Assembly (NCBI RefSeq): GCF_019263585.2
Contig: NZ_JADQDF010000001.1
Coordinates: 4,278,001 to 4,342,000 of the forward strand
Direction: 5' to 3'
Origin: Pseudonocardia oceani
GTDB lineage: Bacteria > Actinomycetota > Actinomycetes > Mycobacteriales > Pseudonocardiaceae
Length of the DNA stretch: 64,000 bases
Part shown: in pieces, positions 25,063-32,257 of the stretch
How the letters are laid out: every line of letters starts with the position of its first letter
Numbering within the stretch: position 1 is the first letter of the stretch
Program-made: the position numbers and the translations under genes
The notes under the pieces: model-generated
The model's input: the letters and a program-made list of their open reading frames with translations, nothing else
Database searches by the model: none
Told to the model about the DNA's origin: nothing

Positions 25063-26265
25063 TCATGCCGGAGCGGCCGGCACCAGCACGCCCTCCCGCA
25101 GCAGCCGGCGCACGAGCACGACCTGGTCGGCGTCGTCCATGTCCGGCAGGCTACCCACAGAACGGGTGGTCCCGTCGAGCACCGCGCGCACCGCCGCGGC
25201 GGTGCCGCCCGGCAGGGCGACCTCCCGGTCGGCGAGCTCCAGCACGACCCGGTCACCGCGCTCGACGATGCGGTGCCCGAGCCCGGTCCGCAGGCGGACG
25301 GCGTCACCGGGCGCGAGGCCGTCGGCGAACGCGGCACCGGCGACGGGCCGCACGGGCTCGGGGCGGTTGCCGGTCCAGGCGCGCGAGCGCACCCGCCGGG
25401 CGACGTCGGCCGCGGGCACCCGGCCCAGCGCGGCCGCCAGCGCGTCGCGCACGGCGTCGACGTGCGGGGCGAGCGCGTCCGGGTCGGCCACGTCGAGCCC
25501 GGGCGGCAGGGACGCGCGCAGCGCCGGGTCGCCGGCCACGAGCGCGGTGAGCGCCTCGACCAGCACGTACCGCGTGAGGACGTGCACGCCGACGGTCAGG
25601 TGCGCCGACACCTCGCCCTGCGCCGTGGCCGCGTGCAGCCACCCGCGCGGCAGGTACAGCGCGTCGCCGGGCTCGAGGACGGTGTCGATGACCGGCTCGT
25701 CGTCGCGGGCGCGCGCGGCGACGGCGCCAGCGTGGTCGTTCCACGGCTGGTCGCGCAGCGGGTCGGCGTGCACGGGGGCGTGCACCGTCCAGTGCTTGGT
25801 CCCGGCGAGCTGGAGCACGAACACGTCGTGCACGTCGTAGTGCGCGGAGAAGCCGCGCGAGGACGCCGGCGTGACGTAGGCGTTGGCCTGGACGGGGTGG
25901 CCGAGCTCGGCGCCGAGGCGCGTCGCGAAGTCGATGACGGGGGGCCACAGGCGGTGCAGCGCCTGGAGGACGACGGTCGTGCCGTCGGCGAACAGGGCGG
26001 CGACGCGGTCGTCGTGCACCTGGTCGGCGATCTCCGCGCCGACGCCGGCCGGCCCGGTGAACGAGGACGAGCCGACGACCGCGCCGTTGCGCGCCAGGCG
26101 CAGGAACGGCGTGCGCAGGCCGCGGGAGGAGAGCAGCTCGTCGACGCCGTCGAGGTCGAGCAGGTCGCGGAAGGACTCGGCGTCCGCGCCCCGGACCAGG
26201 AGCGGCCCGCGGCCCCAGTGGGCGTCGGCGAAGGCGCCGAGGTCCATGCCGGTGGCCCGGCGCAC
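25063..26265 (-). CDS. JmjC/cupin-type 2-oxoglutarate- and iron-dependent oxygenase
   Basis: About 400 residues. The N-terminal FADAHWGRGPLLVRG is typical of ribosomal-oxygenase-like (YcfD/MINA type) cupins. The iron triad is readable as H and D in FSAHYDVHDVF (about residues 142-144) and H in LPRGWLHAA (about 211). A GTKHW motif and a winged C-terminal domain (VVLVRRLLREGVLV) follow. These enzymes hydroxylate protein side chains. The frame is open further upstream to a GTG at 26322 that overlaps the repeat-protein stop, but that stretch is the 26270-26304 hairpin, so I prefer GTG 26265 or ATG 26247. The adjacent repeat peptide is the obvious candidate substrate. Confidence 0.8.
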   Translation of the reverse strand: MRRATGMDLGAFADAHWGRGPLLVRGADAESFRDLLDLDGVDELLSSRGLRTPFLRLARNGAVVGSSSFTGPAGVGAEIADQVHDDRVAALFADGTTVVLQALHRLWPPVIDFATRLGAELGHPVQANAYVTPASSRGFSAHYDVHDVFVLQLAGTKHWTVHAPVHADPLRDQPWNDHAGAVAARARDDEPVIDTVLEPGDALYLPRGWLHAATAQGEVSAHLTVGVHVLTRYVLVEALTALVAGDPALRASLPPGLDVADPDALAPHVDAVRDALAAALGRVPAADVARRVRSRAWTGNRPEPVRPVAGAAFADGLAPGDAVRLRTGLGHRIVERGDRVVLELADREVALPGGTAAAVRAVLDGTTRSVGSLPDMDDADQVVLVRRLLREGVLVPAAPA

Positions 26266-26269
26266 GGCC

Positions 26270-26304
26270 GAGGCCGGGCGGTCCGAGGTGGACCGCCCGG
26301 CCTC
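26270..26304. terminator. Perfect 15-bp hairpin between the repeat-peptide gene and the oxygenase gene
   Basis: Arms 26270-26284 and 26290-26304 are exact complements with a 5-base loop. It begins 10 bp after the repeat-peptide stop on the minus strand and ends just before the oxygenase start. A leaky terminator here would give more peptide mRNA than enzyme mRNA, an arrangement common in peptide-modification loci. Confidence 0.75.
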
Positions 26305-26314
26305 GAGGGCAGGC

Positions 26315-26701
26315 TCACGCACCGCTGTCGGCACCACCGTCGGCGCCGCCGTCGGAGACGCCGGGGGTGCCGCCGCCCGCGCCGGAGTCGGCCGGGCCCT
26401 CGGCACCGGAGTCGGCGCCGCCGTCCGCGCCGCCGTCGGACTGGCCGGGCGTGCCCTGGCCCGCTCCGCTGTCGGCCGGGCCCTCGGCACCGCTGTCGGC
26501 GCCGCCGTCCGCGCCGCCGTCGGACTGGCCGGGCGTGCCCTGGCCCGCGCCGGAATCGGCCGGGCCCTCGGCGCCCGAGTCGGCACCGCCGTCCGCGCCG
26601 CCGTCGGAGACGCCGGGCGTGCCGCCGCCCGCGCCGCTGTCGGCGGGGCCCTCCGTGCCGGAGTCTCCGCTGGTCGTGATGTCGTCGTCGCTGAGTGCCA
26701 T
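26315..26701 (-). CDS. Acidic four-repeat peptide, candidate substrate of the JmjC/cupin oxygenase
   Basis: 128 residues from ATG 26701, with a perfect Shine-Dalgarno AGGAGGT at 26707-26713. It consists of a 16-residue leader (MALSDDDITTSGDSGT) and exactly four 28-residue units of the form EGPADSGAGxGTPGxSDGG followed by ADGGADSGA. Units 1 and 4 have G and V at the two variable positions, units 2 and 3 have Q and Q. There is no Lys, Arg, His, Cys or aromatic residue. No signal peptide or membrane segment is visible. Regular Asp and Ser in a Gly/Ala frame and the tightly linked oxygenase suggest a ribosomally made, side-chain-hydroxylated peptide. I do not know a described family function. Confidence 0.8.
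   Translation of the reverse strand: MALSDDDITTSGDSGTEGPADSGAGGGTPGVSDGGADGGADSGAEGPADSGAGQGTPGQSDGGADGGADSGAEGPADSGAGQGTPGQSDGGADGGADSGAEGPADSGAGGGTPGVSDGGADGGADSGA
26318..26653 (-). repeat. Four tandem 84-bp coding repeats
   Basis: The units on the minus strand are 26653-26570, 26569-26486, 26485-26402 and 26401-26318, ending directly at the stop codon. Units 2 and 3 differ only at a few silent positions. The regular frame means copy-number change would alter the peptide length by 28 residues each time. Confidence 0.85.
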
Positions 26702-26792
26702 CTGGTACCTCCTGGGGAGTCGGAACGGTCCAGCCCGACTACCCGGTCCGGACGCCGATCACTCATGACGATCTTGCGGGTACCGTCCGCTC

Positions 26793-27650
26793 GTGGACAT
26801 CCGCGACACCGGCCGCCTCGCCCGCTCCCTCGAGGCCCTGCACTCGATGACCTACTTCGCGCCCGAGACGGAGGAGTCGCTGACGGCCGCGGGCCTGGAG
26901 CCCGGGCGGATGAGCTACTTCGCCGGGCGCGCGGCCCCGATGGGAGCGGTCGGCGCGGGCGTCGTCACCGCCACCTTCTTCAACTTCAGCCCGACGCTGG
27001 TCGCGCGCAGCATCCCCGCCGCGTGGGCGCTCGCGAGCCCGGAGGCCCTGGTGCAGGCCCGGTTCGCCGCCGTCGACGCGGCGCTGCGGCGGATGCTCGG
27101 CGACACCGTCGTCGCGTCGCCGGAGGTGGCCGAGGCCGCCGGCCTGGCGCGGCGCGCGGCGCAGGCGTGCTCCGTCGAGGGCCGCCCGCTCGCCGCCGGG
27201 CACCTCGACGTCGCCTGGCCGGACGAGCCGCACCTCGTGCTCTGGCACGGGATGAGCGTCCTGCGCGAGCACCGCGGCGACGGGCACGTCGCGATGCTGC
27301 TCGGCGCCGGGCTGTCCGGCCTGGAGGCGCTGATCTGCCACACCGCGTCCGGCCGCGGGTTCGTGCCGGAGTTCGCCCGGAGGAGCCGCGGGTGGTCCAC
27401 CGAGCAGTGGGACGCCGCGGTGGCCGGCCTCGTCGAGCGCGGCGTGCTGGGCGCCGACGGCGCGCTCACCGACGCCGGCGCGGCGCTGCGCAAGGACGTC
27501 GAGGACGACACCACCCGTCTCGGCGCCGGCCCGTGGCTGCACCTGGGCGACGAGGGCGCCGCACGGCTCGGTGACCTGGGCGGGGTGCTGGTCCGGGCCC
27601 TGCTCGCCGCCGGCTGCTTCCCGGATGGCGTGTTCGCCGGGGCCCGGTAG
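26793..27650 (+). CDS. SCO6745-family protein
   Basis: 285 residues from GTG 26793. The segment RLARSLEALHSMTYFAPETEESL and the central MGAVGAGVVTATFFNFSP are marks of the actinobacterial SCO6745 family, which has MarR-like winged-helix features in its C-terminal half (EQWDAAVAGLVERGVL...LTDAGAALRKDVE). Its biochemical role is not established. It diverges from the repeat-peptide gene with 91 bp between the starts and precedes terC by 38 bp on the same strand. Confidence 0.75.
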   Translation: MDIRDTGRLARSLEALHSMTYFAPETEESLTAAGLEPGRMSYFAGRAAPMGAVGAGVVTATFFNFSPTLVARSIPAAWALASPEALVQARFAAVDAALRRMLGDTVVASPEVAEAAGLARRAAQACSVEGRPLAAGHLDVAWPDEPHLVLWHGMSVLREHRGDGHVAMLLGAGLSGLEALICHTASGRGFVPEFARRSRGWSTEQWDAAVAGLVERGVLGADGALTDAGAALRKDVEDDTTRLGAGPWLHLGDEGAARLGDLGGVLVRALLAAGCFPDGVFAGAR

Positions 27651-27688
27651 ATTCCTCCGTAGGTAAAGGGTTCGTCAAGGAGGATGTC

Positions 27689-28696
27689 GTGCTGGAGATC
27701 TCCGGGCTGACGTGGGGCGTGACGATCGGGCTGATCGTCGGGCTGCTCGCTCTCGACCTGGTCCTGGCCGCCGTCCGGCCGCACAAGGTGGGCTTCGCGG
27801 AGGCCACCGCCTGGTCGGTGTTCTACATCCTCGTCGCGGTGGGGTTCGGGATCTGGTTCCTGTCCGCCTACGGCGGCGACTTCGGCACGCAGTACTTCGC
27901 GGGCTACATCGTCGAGAAGAGCCTGTCGGTCGACAACCTCTTCGTCTTCGTCATCATCATGACGACGTTCGCGGTGCCCGAGGAGCACCAGCACAAGGTG
28001 CTGACCTTCGGCATCGTGCTCGCGCTGATCATGCGCGCGATCTTCATCGCGCTCGGGGCGACGCTGCTGTCGCTGTTCTCGTTCATGTTCCTGCTGTTCG
28101 GGCTGCTGCTGATCTTCACGGCGGTGCAGCTGTTCCGGCACCGCGACGAGGACCCCGACATCGAGGACAACGGCGTCGTCAAGGCCGCGCGGCGGCTGCT
28201 GCCCGTCACCGAGGAGTACGTCGGGGGCAGGCTCGTCACGCGCGTCGACGGCCGGCGGATGGTCACGCCGCTGTTCATCGTGCTCATCGCGATCGGCAGC
28301 ATCGACCTGCTGTTCGCGCTCGACTCGATCCCCGCCGTCTTCGGCGTGACCGAGGAGCCCTACATCGTCTTCGTGGCCAACGCGTTCGCGCTGCTCGGCC
28401 TGCGGGCGCTGTTCTTCCTGGTGAAGGGCCTGCTCGACCGGCTGGTGTACCTGTCGACGGGCCTCGCGCTCATCCTCGCGTTCATCGGCGTGAAGCTGAT
28501 CCTGCACTGGGCCCACGTCGACATCAACCCGGCCGTCCCCGAGATCTCGACGCCGGTGAGCCTCACCGTGATCCTCGTGGTGCTGGTCGTCGTCACGGTG
28601 GCGAGCCTGGTCAAGACGAAGGGCGACCCGACGGCCAAGGCCCACCCGGGCTCGCTCAAGGCGTCGAGGAAGAAGGACCAGGAGACGTCAGCCTGA
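27689..28696 (+). CDS. TerC/Alx-family membrane protein
   Basis: 335 residues from GTG 27689 with AAGGAGG at a good spacing. Multiple hydrophobic helices are visible. The family aspartates are in EKSLSVDNLFVFVIIM and LLFALDSIPAVFGVT. TerC/Alx proteins are linked to tellurite resistance in name and to manganese export and metalation of exported proteins in recent work. A charged cytoplasmic loop (FRHRDEDPDIED) sits mid-protein, and the tail is lysine-rich. The gap to the upstream gene is too short for a yybP-ykoY manganese riboswitch and none is seen. Confidence 0.9.
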   Translation: MLEISGLTWGVTIGLIVGLLALDLVLAAVRPHKVGFAEATAWSVFYILVAVGFGIWFLSAYGGDFGTQYFAGYIVEKSLSVDNLFVFVIIMTTFAVPEEHQHKVLTFGIVLALIMRAIFIALGATLLSLFSFMFLLFGLLLIFTAVQLFRHRDEDPDIEDNGVVKAARRLLPVTEEYVGGRLVTRVDGRRMVTPLFIVLIAIGSIDLLFALDSIPAVFGVTEEPYIVFVANAFALLGLRALFFLVKGLLDRLVYLSTGLALILAFIGVKLILHWAHVDINPAVPEISTPVSLTVILVVLVVVTVASLVKTKGDPTAKAHPGSLKASRKKDQETSA

Positions 28697-29011
28697 CAGG
28701 CCGGCGCCGCCGAGCGGGGTGAGGTCCACCAGCTCCGGCGGCCCGGCCAGCAGCTCCAGGACGTCGCCGATGCCGACCTCGCCGAGCTCCCCGGACAGCG
28801 CGCGGTCCGAGGCCTCCTCGTCGGCCCACACCTCGGTGACCCACACGACGTCGGGCTCGTCGGCCGAGGCGTTGATCAGGTAGAGCTCGCAGCCGGTCGT
28901 CCCGCGCAGGCCGTCGGCCACGCGGAGCAGGGTCGTCGCGAGCGCCTCGCCCTGCCCGGGCCGGGCCTCCATCCGGACGTACCGGCCGACACGGCCGCTG
29001 CGTGCAGTCAT
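28688..29011 (-). CDS. Small antibiotic-biosynthesis-monooxygenase-fold (ABM) protein
   Basis: 107 residues from ATG 29011. The dimeric alpha/beta-barrel pattern is visible: RVGRYVRMEARPGQGEALATTLL, then GCELYLINASADEPDVVWVTEVWADEEA in separate stretches. ABM-fold proteins oxidise quinols or act as small cofactor-free oxygenases; many have no known substrate. The stop codon overlaps the terC stop region by 9 bp in convergent orientation, so antisense transcripts are possible. Confidence 0.75.
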   Translation of the reverse strand: MTARSGRVGRYVRMEARPGQGEALATTLLRVADGLRGTTGCELYLINASADEPDVVWVTEVWADEEASDRALSGELGEVGIGDVLELLAGPPELVDLTPLGGAGLSG

Positions 29012-29077
29012 GCCGCGACGGTAGCCGCGGGGGTCGGAGCGGGTGCCGCCCGCCCACCGCCGCCCGGCGCCACCGGG

Positions 29078-30271
29078 TCAGGACGCCGGGGTGAAGAGCC
29101 GGTTGCGGAGGCATCCGCGCAGGTAGGGCACGCCCGAGGTGTACCCGGACCCGTGGGCGTCACCGAGCAGGCGTGTCGCGAGCCCGACGTGGGTGGTCTT
29201 CCAGCGCTGGTGGCTCTCCTCGAGCGCGCCCAGCGCGGCGTCGAACCGCGCCCAGCCCGGCCCGTCCGGATCCGCGGTGCGGGCGGCGGTCGCGGCGGCG
29301 GTGAGGTCGTCCTGGCCGCGCAGCACCTCGGCCCGCACCACCGGCACGTTCGTGAAGGCGTCCGATGCCAGGCGCGCGGCGTCGGGCCGCCGGCAGGCCG
29401 CCTCGAAGCGCTTGTACTGGTCGGACTGGATGGCGCTCGCGCCCTCGGTGGACACCCGGAACGCGTGGAACGTCGACGGGCGCATCGTGGCGACGACGCG
29501 GAACAGCAGCGCCGCGCGGCCGAACACCGCGTCGGCGTGGCGCAGGTGCGCGGCGGCCGCGGCCGGGTCGCCGCCCTGCAGGGAGCCGGTGGCGCGGCGG
29601 ACGTCGGCGAGAAGCGCGGTGAACACGAGTTCGTGGCACTGCAGCACCCGCACGAAGAAGTACTCGTCGTGCAGCGCCGTCACCGGGAGCGCGGTCGCCG
29701 GGAGCCACTCCGCGACGAGCCCGCGCGCCTCGGGCAGGTCGGCTCCGGGTCCGCCCGCCCCCCGGCAGAGGTCGACGAACCGCCGCGCGTGGCGCAGCCT
29801 CGTGTCCAGGGTGCGGGCGTCGGGCCGGTCGGGTGCGCCGGCCCCGGCCGGCAGCCGGGCCGCGGCGAGCTCGAACCGCACGACGTCGGCCATCAGCAGG
29901 GCCGCCATCTCGTCCGCGTCCGTGCCGGTGGCCGCCATCAGCTCCTCGACCAGCGGCAGGGCGAGGTAGGTGCGGTTGCGGAAGCGGTCGTCGTGGCGGC
30001 CCAGGACGCTGTCGAGGAAGGCGGCCAGGCACGGGTCGTCGACGCCGCGGTCGCGGACGGCGGCCAGCCGGGCGAGGAACCCGGGTTCCAGCGCGGCGGT
30101 CCCCGACCGCCGCACGGCGTCCAGTACCGCGCGGGCGGCTGTCGGACCGTCGCCGGTCGCCGGGCGCCGACGGGGGCGGAGGAGGCGGTGCTCACCGGTC
30201 CCGCCGACCGGCCGGCCGTGGCCGGCCACGGCGGACGGGACGGTGCACCGGTCGGTGGCGGGAGGTGTCAT
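29078..30271 (-). CDS. Tryptophan 2,3-dioxygenase-family haem protein
   Basis: 397 residues from ATG 30271. TDO hallmarks are LHDEYFFVRVLQCHELVF, FHAFRVSTEGASAIQSDQYKRFE and the C-terminal LGDAHGSGYTSGVPYLR, which corresponds to the GTGGSxGxxYLR loop of TDO. Classical TDO opens the indole ring of tryptophan to N-formylkynurenine with haem iron. This protein is longer at the N-terminus, and no kynureninase or formamidase is near, so it may belong to the TDO-like branch that acts on other indoles in secondary metabolism. The AUG is the first in a Pro/Arg-rich stretch and the start is uncertain. Confidence 0.72.
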   Translation of the reverse strand: MTPPATDRCTVPSAVAGHGRPVGGTGEHRLLRPRRRPATGDGPTAARAVLDAVRRSGTAALEPGFLARLAAVRDRGVDDPCLAAFLDSVLGRHDDRFRNRTYLALPLVEELMAATGTDADEMAALLMADVVRFELAAARLPAGAGAPDRPDARTLDTRLRHARRFVDLCRGAGGPGADLPEARGLVAEWLPATALPVTALHDEYFFVRVLQCHELVFTALLADVRRATGSLQGGDPAAAAAHLRHADAVFGRAALLFRVVATMRPSTFHAFRVSTEGASAIQSDQYKRFEAACRRPDAARLASDAFTNVPVVRAEVLRGQDDLTAAATAARTADPDGPGWARFDAALGALEESHQRWKTTHVGLATRLLGDAHGSGYTSGVPYLRGCLRNRLFTPAS

Positions 30272-30325
30272 GGCGGGAGTGTGCCGAGATCGTCCGGGTG
30301 GGGTCCCGGGAACGATCGAGGGACG

Positions 30326-30358
30326 CCGGTGCGCCCTCCGCCGCGGAGGGCGCACCGG
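30326..30358 (-). terminator. Perfect 15-bp hairpin after the NTF2-like gene
   Basis: Arms 30326-30340 and 30344-30358 are exact complements around a 3-base loop (CCG). It starts 4 bp after the stop of the minus-strand gene ending at 30363, so it most likely terminates the TPR-LLM-NTF2 transcript. Confidence 0.8.
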
Positions 30359-30362
30359 GCGG

Positions 30363-30722
30363 TCAGGCGCCGCCGTCGAGCAGGGTGTGGATGCTCGTGA
30401 TCAGGCCGTCGCGCACGAGGACGATGTCGGCCCCCGTGACGACGGGCGGCGCGCCCTCGGGACCGAAGCCCCAGGCGAGGTACCCGAGGTCCTGGACGAC
30501 GCGGACGTCGCCGGCGGGGGTGAACACGAAGCCCGGCGCCCCGTCGAGGATCTGCTGGGCCTTGGCGACGAGGGCGTCGTGGCCGGTGAGCGTCCCCTCG
30601 GCGTCGGCGAACTCGACGTCGTCGGCGCACAGGCGGGCGACGGCGGCCCGGCGGCGCCCGGCGTCACGTTCCCCGAACACCTCCAGCAGGTCGGCCAGCA
30701 CGATGTCGGCGATCGCGGTCAT
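30363..30722 (-). CDS. NTF2/SnoaL-like small protein
   Basis: 119 residues, ATGA overlap with the upstream LLM gene. The cone-like NTF2 fold is indicated by FGERDAGRRRAAVARLCADDVEFADAEG and the final VRDGLITSIHTLL strand. SnoaL-like proteins act as small isomerases, cyclases or hydratases, or simply bind ligands. Translational coupling to a flavin-dependent monooxygenase suggests it handles the same substrate. Confidence 0.78.
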   Translation of the reverse strand: MTAIADIVLADLLEVFGERDAGRRRAAVARLCADDVEFADAEGTLTGHDALVAKAQQILDGAPGFVFTPAGDVRVVQDLGYLAWGFGPEGAPPVVTGADIVLVRDGLITSIHTLLDGGA

Positions 30723-31771
30723 GCGTTCTCTCCTTCGTCGGCGTTCACGAGCGGGACGACCTTGGTGCCCAGGAGATCGATGCTGCGCATGATCGCCTCG
30801 TGCGGCACCAGGCCGTTGGTCATCTGCAGCGTGACGCGGGAGACGCCGCCCAGGTCGTCGGAGACCCGGCGGATCCCCGCGGCGACGGTCTCCGCGCTGC
30901 CGATGAGGAACGGGCCGCCCTCGCCGCGCTGCGCGTCGTAGCCGGTGCGCGTCACCGGGGCGAAGCCGCGTTCGGCCCCGATCTCGGTGAACATCTTCGC
31001 GTAGCCCGGGTAGAAGGCGTCGGCCGCCTGCTGGTCGGTGTCGCCGACGAAGCCGATGCAGTGGACGCCCACCTGCAGCTGCGACGCCGGGTGTCCGGCC
31101 CGCCGCCCGGCCTCGCGGTAGAGGTCGACCAGCGGCCGGAACCGGCTCGGGGCGCCGCCGATGATCGCGACCATCAGCGGCAGCCCGAGCGCCCCCGCCC
31201 GCACGAACGACGACGGGGTCCCGCCGACGCCGAGCCAGATCGGCAGTACCTCCTGGTGCGGCCGCGGGAACACGCCCTGACCGGTCAGCGGGGCGCGGTG
31301 CCGGCCGGACCAGTGCGGGTGCGCGTCGTCGCGGACGCGGAGCAGGAGGTCGAGCTTCTCCTCGAACAGGACGTCGTAGTCGGCGAGGTCGAGGCCGAAC
31401 AGCGGGAACGCCTCGGTGAACGACCCGCGCCCGACCACGAGCTCGGCCCGGCCCTGCGAGATGAGGTCGAGCGTCGCGTAGCTCTCGAACACGCGGACGG
31501 GGTCGTCCGCGCTGAGCACCGTGACCGCGCTGCGCAGCCGGATCCGCTCCGTCAGCGCCGCCGCGGCGGCGAGGATCGTGACGGGTGCGGAATCGAGGAA
31601 CTCCTCGCGGTGGTGCTCGCCGATGCCGAACGTGTGCACGCCGGAGCGGTCGGCCTGGACGATCTGGGCCAGCACGCGCTGCATCTGCTCGGCTCCCGAC
31701 CCCGCCTCCCCGGTGGCGGGGTCGATCGCCGCGGCGACGAAGTTGTCGATGCCGATCTCGATGGCGCCCAT
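30719..31771 (-). CDS. LLM-class flavin-dependent oxidoreductase
   Basis: 350 residues, ATG 31771 overlapping the TPR gene stop. Bacterial-luciferase-like TIM barrel: FGIGEHHREEFLDSAPVTIL, RIRLRSAVTVLSADDPVRVFE, GRAELVVGRGSFTEAFPLFG, and LPIWLGVGGTP near the flavin site. FMN-type members with the EHH motif oxidise small organic substrates with molecular oxygen and a reductase partner. A flavin reductase is not adjacent. The palindrome at 32116-32141 precedes the three-gene operon. Confidence 0.85.
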   Translation of the reverse strand: MGAIEIGIDNFVAAAIDPATGEAGSGAEQMQRVLAQIVQADRSGVHTFGIGEHHREEFLDSAPVTILAAAAALTERIRLRSAVTVLSADDPVRVFESYATLDLISQGRAELVVGRGSFTEAFPLFGLDLADYDVLFEEKLDLLLRVRDDAHPHWSGRHRAPLTGQGVFPRPHQEVLPIWLGVGGTPSSFVRAGALGLPLMVAIIGGAPSRFRPLVDLYREAGRRAGHPASQLQVGVHCIGFVGDTDQQAADAFYPGYAKMFTEIGAERGFAPVTRTGYDAQRGEGGPFLIGSAETVAAGIRRVSDDLGGVSRVTLQMTNGLVPHEAIMRSIDLLGTKVVPLVNADEGENA

Positions 31772-32100
31772 CAGCCGACCAGCCCCATCGCGGCCGCGAG
31801 CCGCAGCGGCCCACCCGCCTCGTCGTGCCGGCTCTGGCGCTCCAGGGTGCGTCCGAGCAGGAGGTGGGCGTAGGCGTTCGCGGGGTCGGCGTCGAGCACC
31901 GCCCGCGTCACGGACTCCGCGCGGTGCAGCTGCGCGGAGTGGTAGTAGGCGCGGGCCAGCAGCAGGCGGACGGCGAGGTCGTCGGGGACCTCCACCGCCA
32001 GGTCGGCCAGCAGCGCGGCCGCCGGCTGGTACTCGGCGGCGTCGAAGAGCCCGTGGGCGTGGGCGTACCTGACGCCGGGCGGCGTCCGGGTGTCGGTCAT
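31771..32100 (-). CDS. Small tetratricopeptide-repeat protein
   Basis: 109 residues from ATG 32100. Two to three TPR-like helix pairs are readable: AAEYQPAAALLADLAVEVPD, AVRLLLARAYYHSAQLHRAE and NAYAHLLLGRTLERQSRHDE. TPR units mediate protein contacts. It is the first gene of the TPR-LLM-NTF2 operon, so it may hold the complex together. GAGGGACGTC precedes the ATG. Confidence 0.8.
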   Translation of the reverse strand: MTDTRTPPGVRYAHAHGLFDAAEYQPAAALLADLAVEVPDDLAVRLLLARAYYHSAQLHRAESVTRAVLDADPANAYAHLLLGRTLERQSRHDEAGGPLRLAAAMGLVG

Positions 32101-32115
32101 GACGTCCCTCCCTGT

Positions 32116-32141
32116 CCAGTTGTAGAACGTTCAACTACTGG
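32116..32141. promoter_or_regulatory. 26-bp palindromic operator upstream of the TPR-LLM-NTF2 operon
   Basis: The 26 bp match their own reverse complement at 22 positions, with a core GAACGTTC and outer CCAGT/ACTGG. The right-hand half is 15 bp from the operon's start codon, in the expected position for a repressor site. The length and core resemble TetR-type operators. No TetR gene is adjacent, so the regulator must be elsewhere. Confidence 0.6.
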
Positions 32142-32257
32142 GGAGGGAGCGTTCGCGGGGCCTGGTCTATTCCGGGCCCTGGACGGGACCGGTGAGCAGG
32201 CGGCACGCTGGGAGGCCTCGACGACATCGCCGCCGCAGCGGGGGCCGAGGGGGAGCG

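Noticed and set aside
26318..26653. CRISPR-like array from regular 84-bp repeats
   Set aside because: Repeats are contiguous, in frame and encode a protein with a strong ribosome-binding site; there are no unique spacers.
27651..27688. Manganese (yybP-ykoY) riboswitch before terC
   Set aside because: Only 38 bp separate terC from the preceding gene and no matching consensus is visible.
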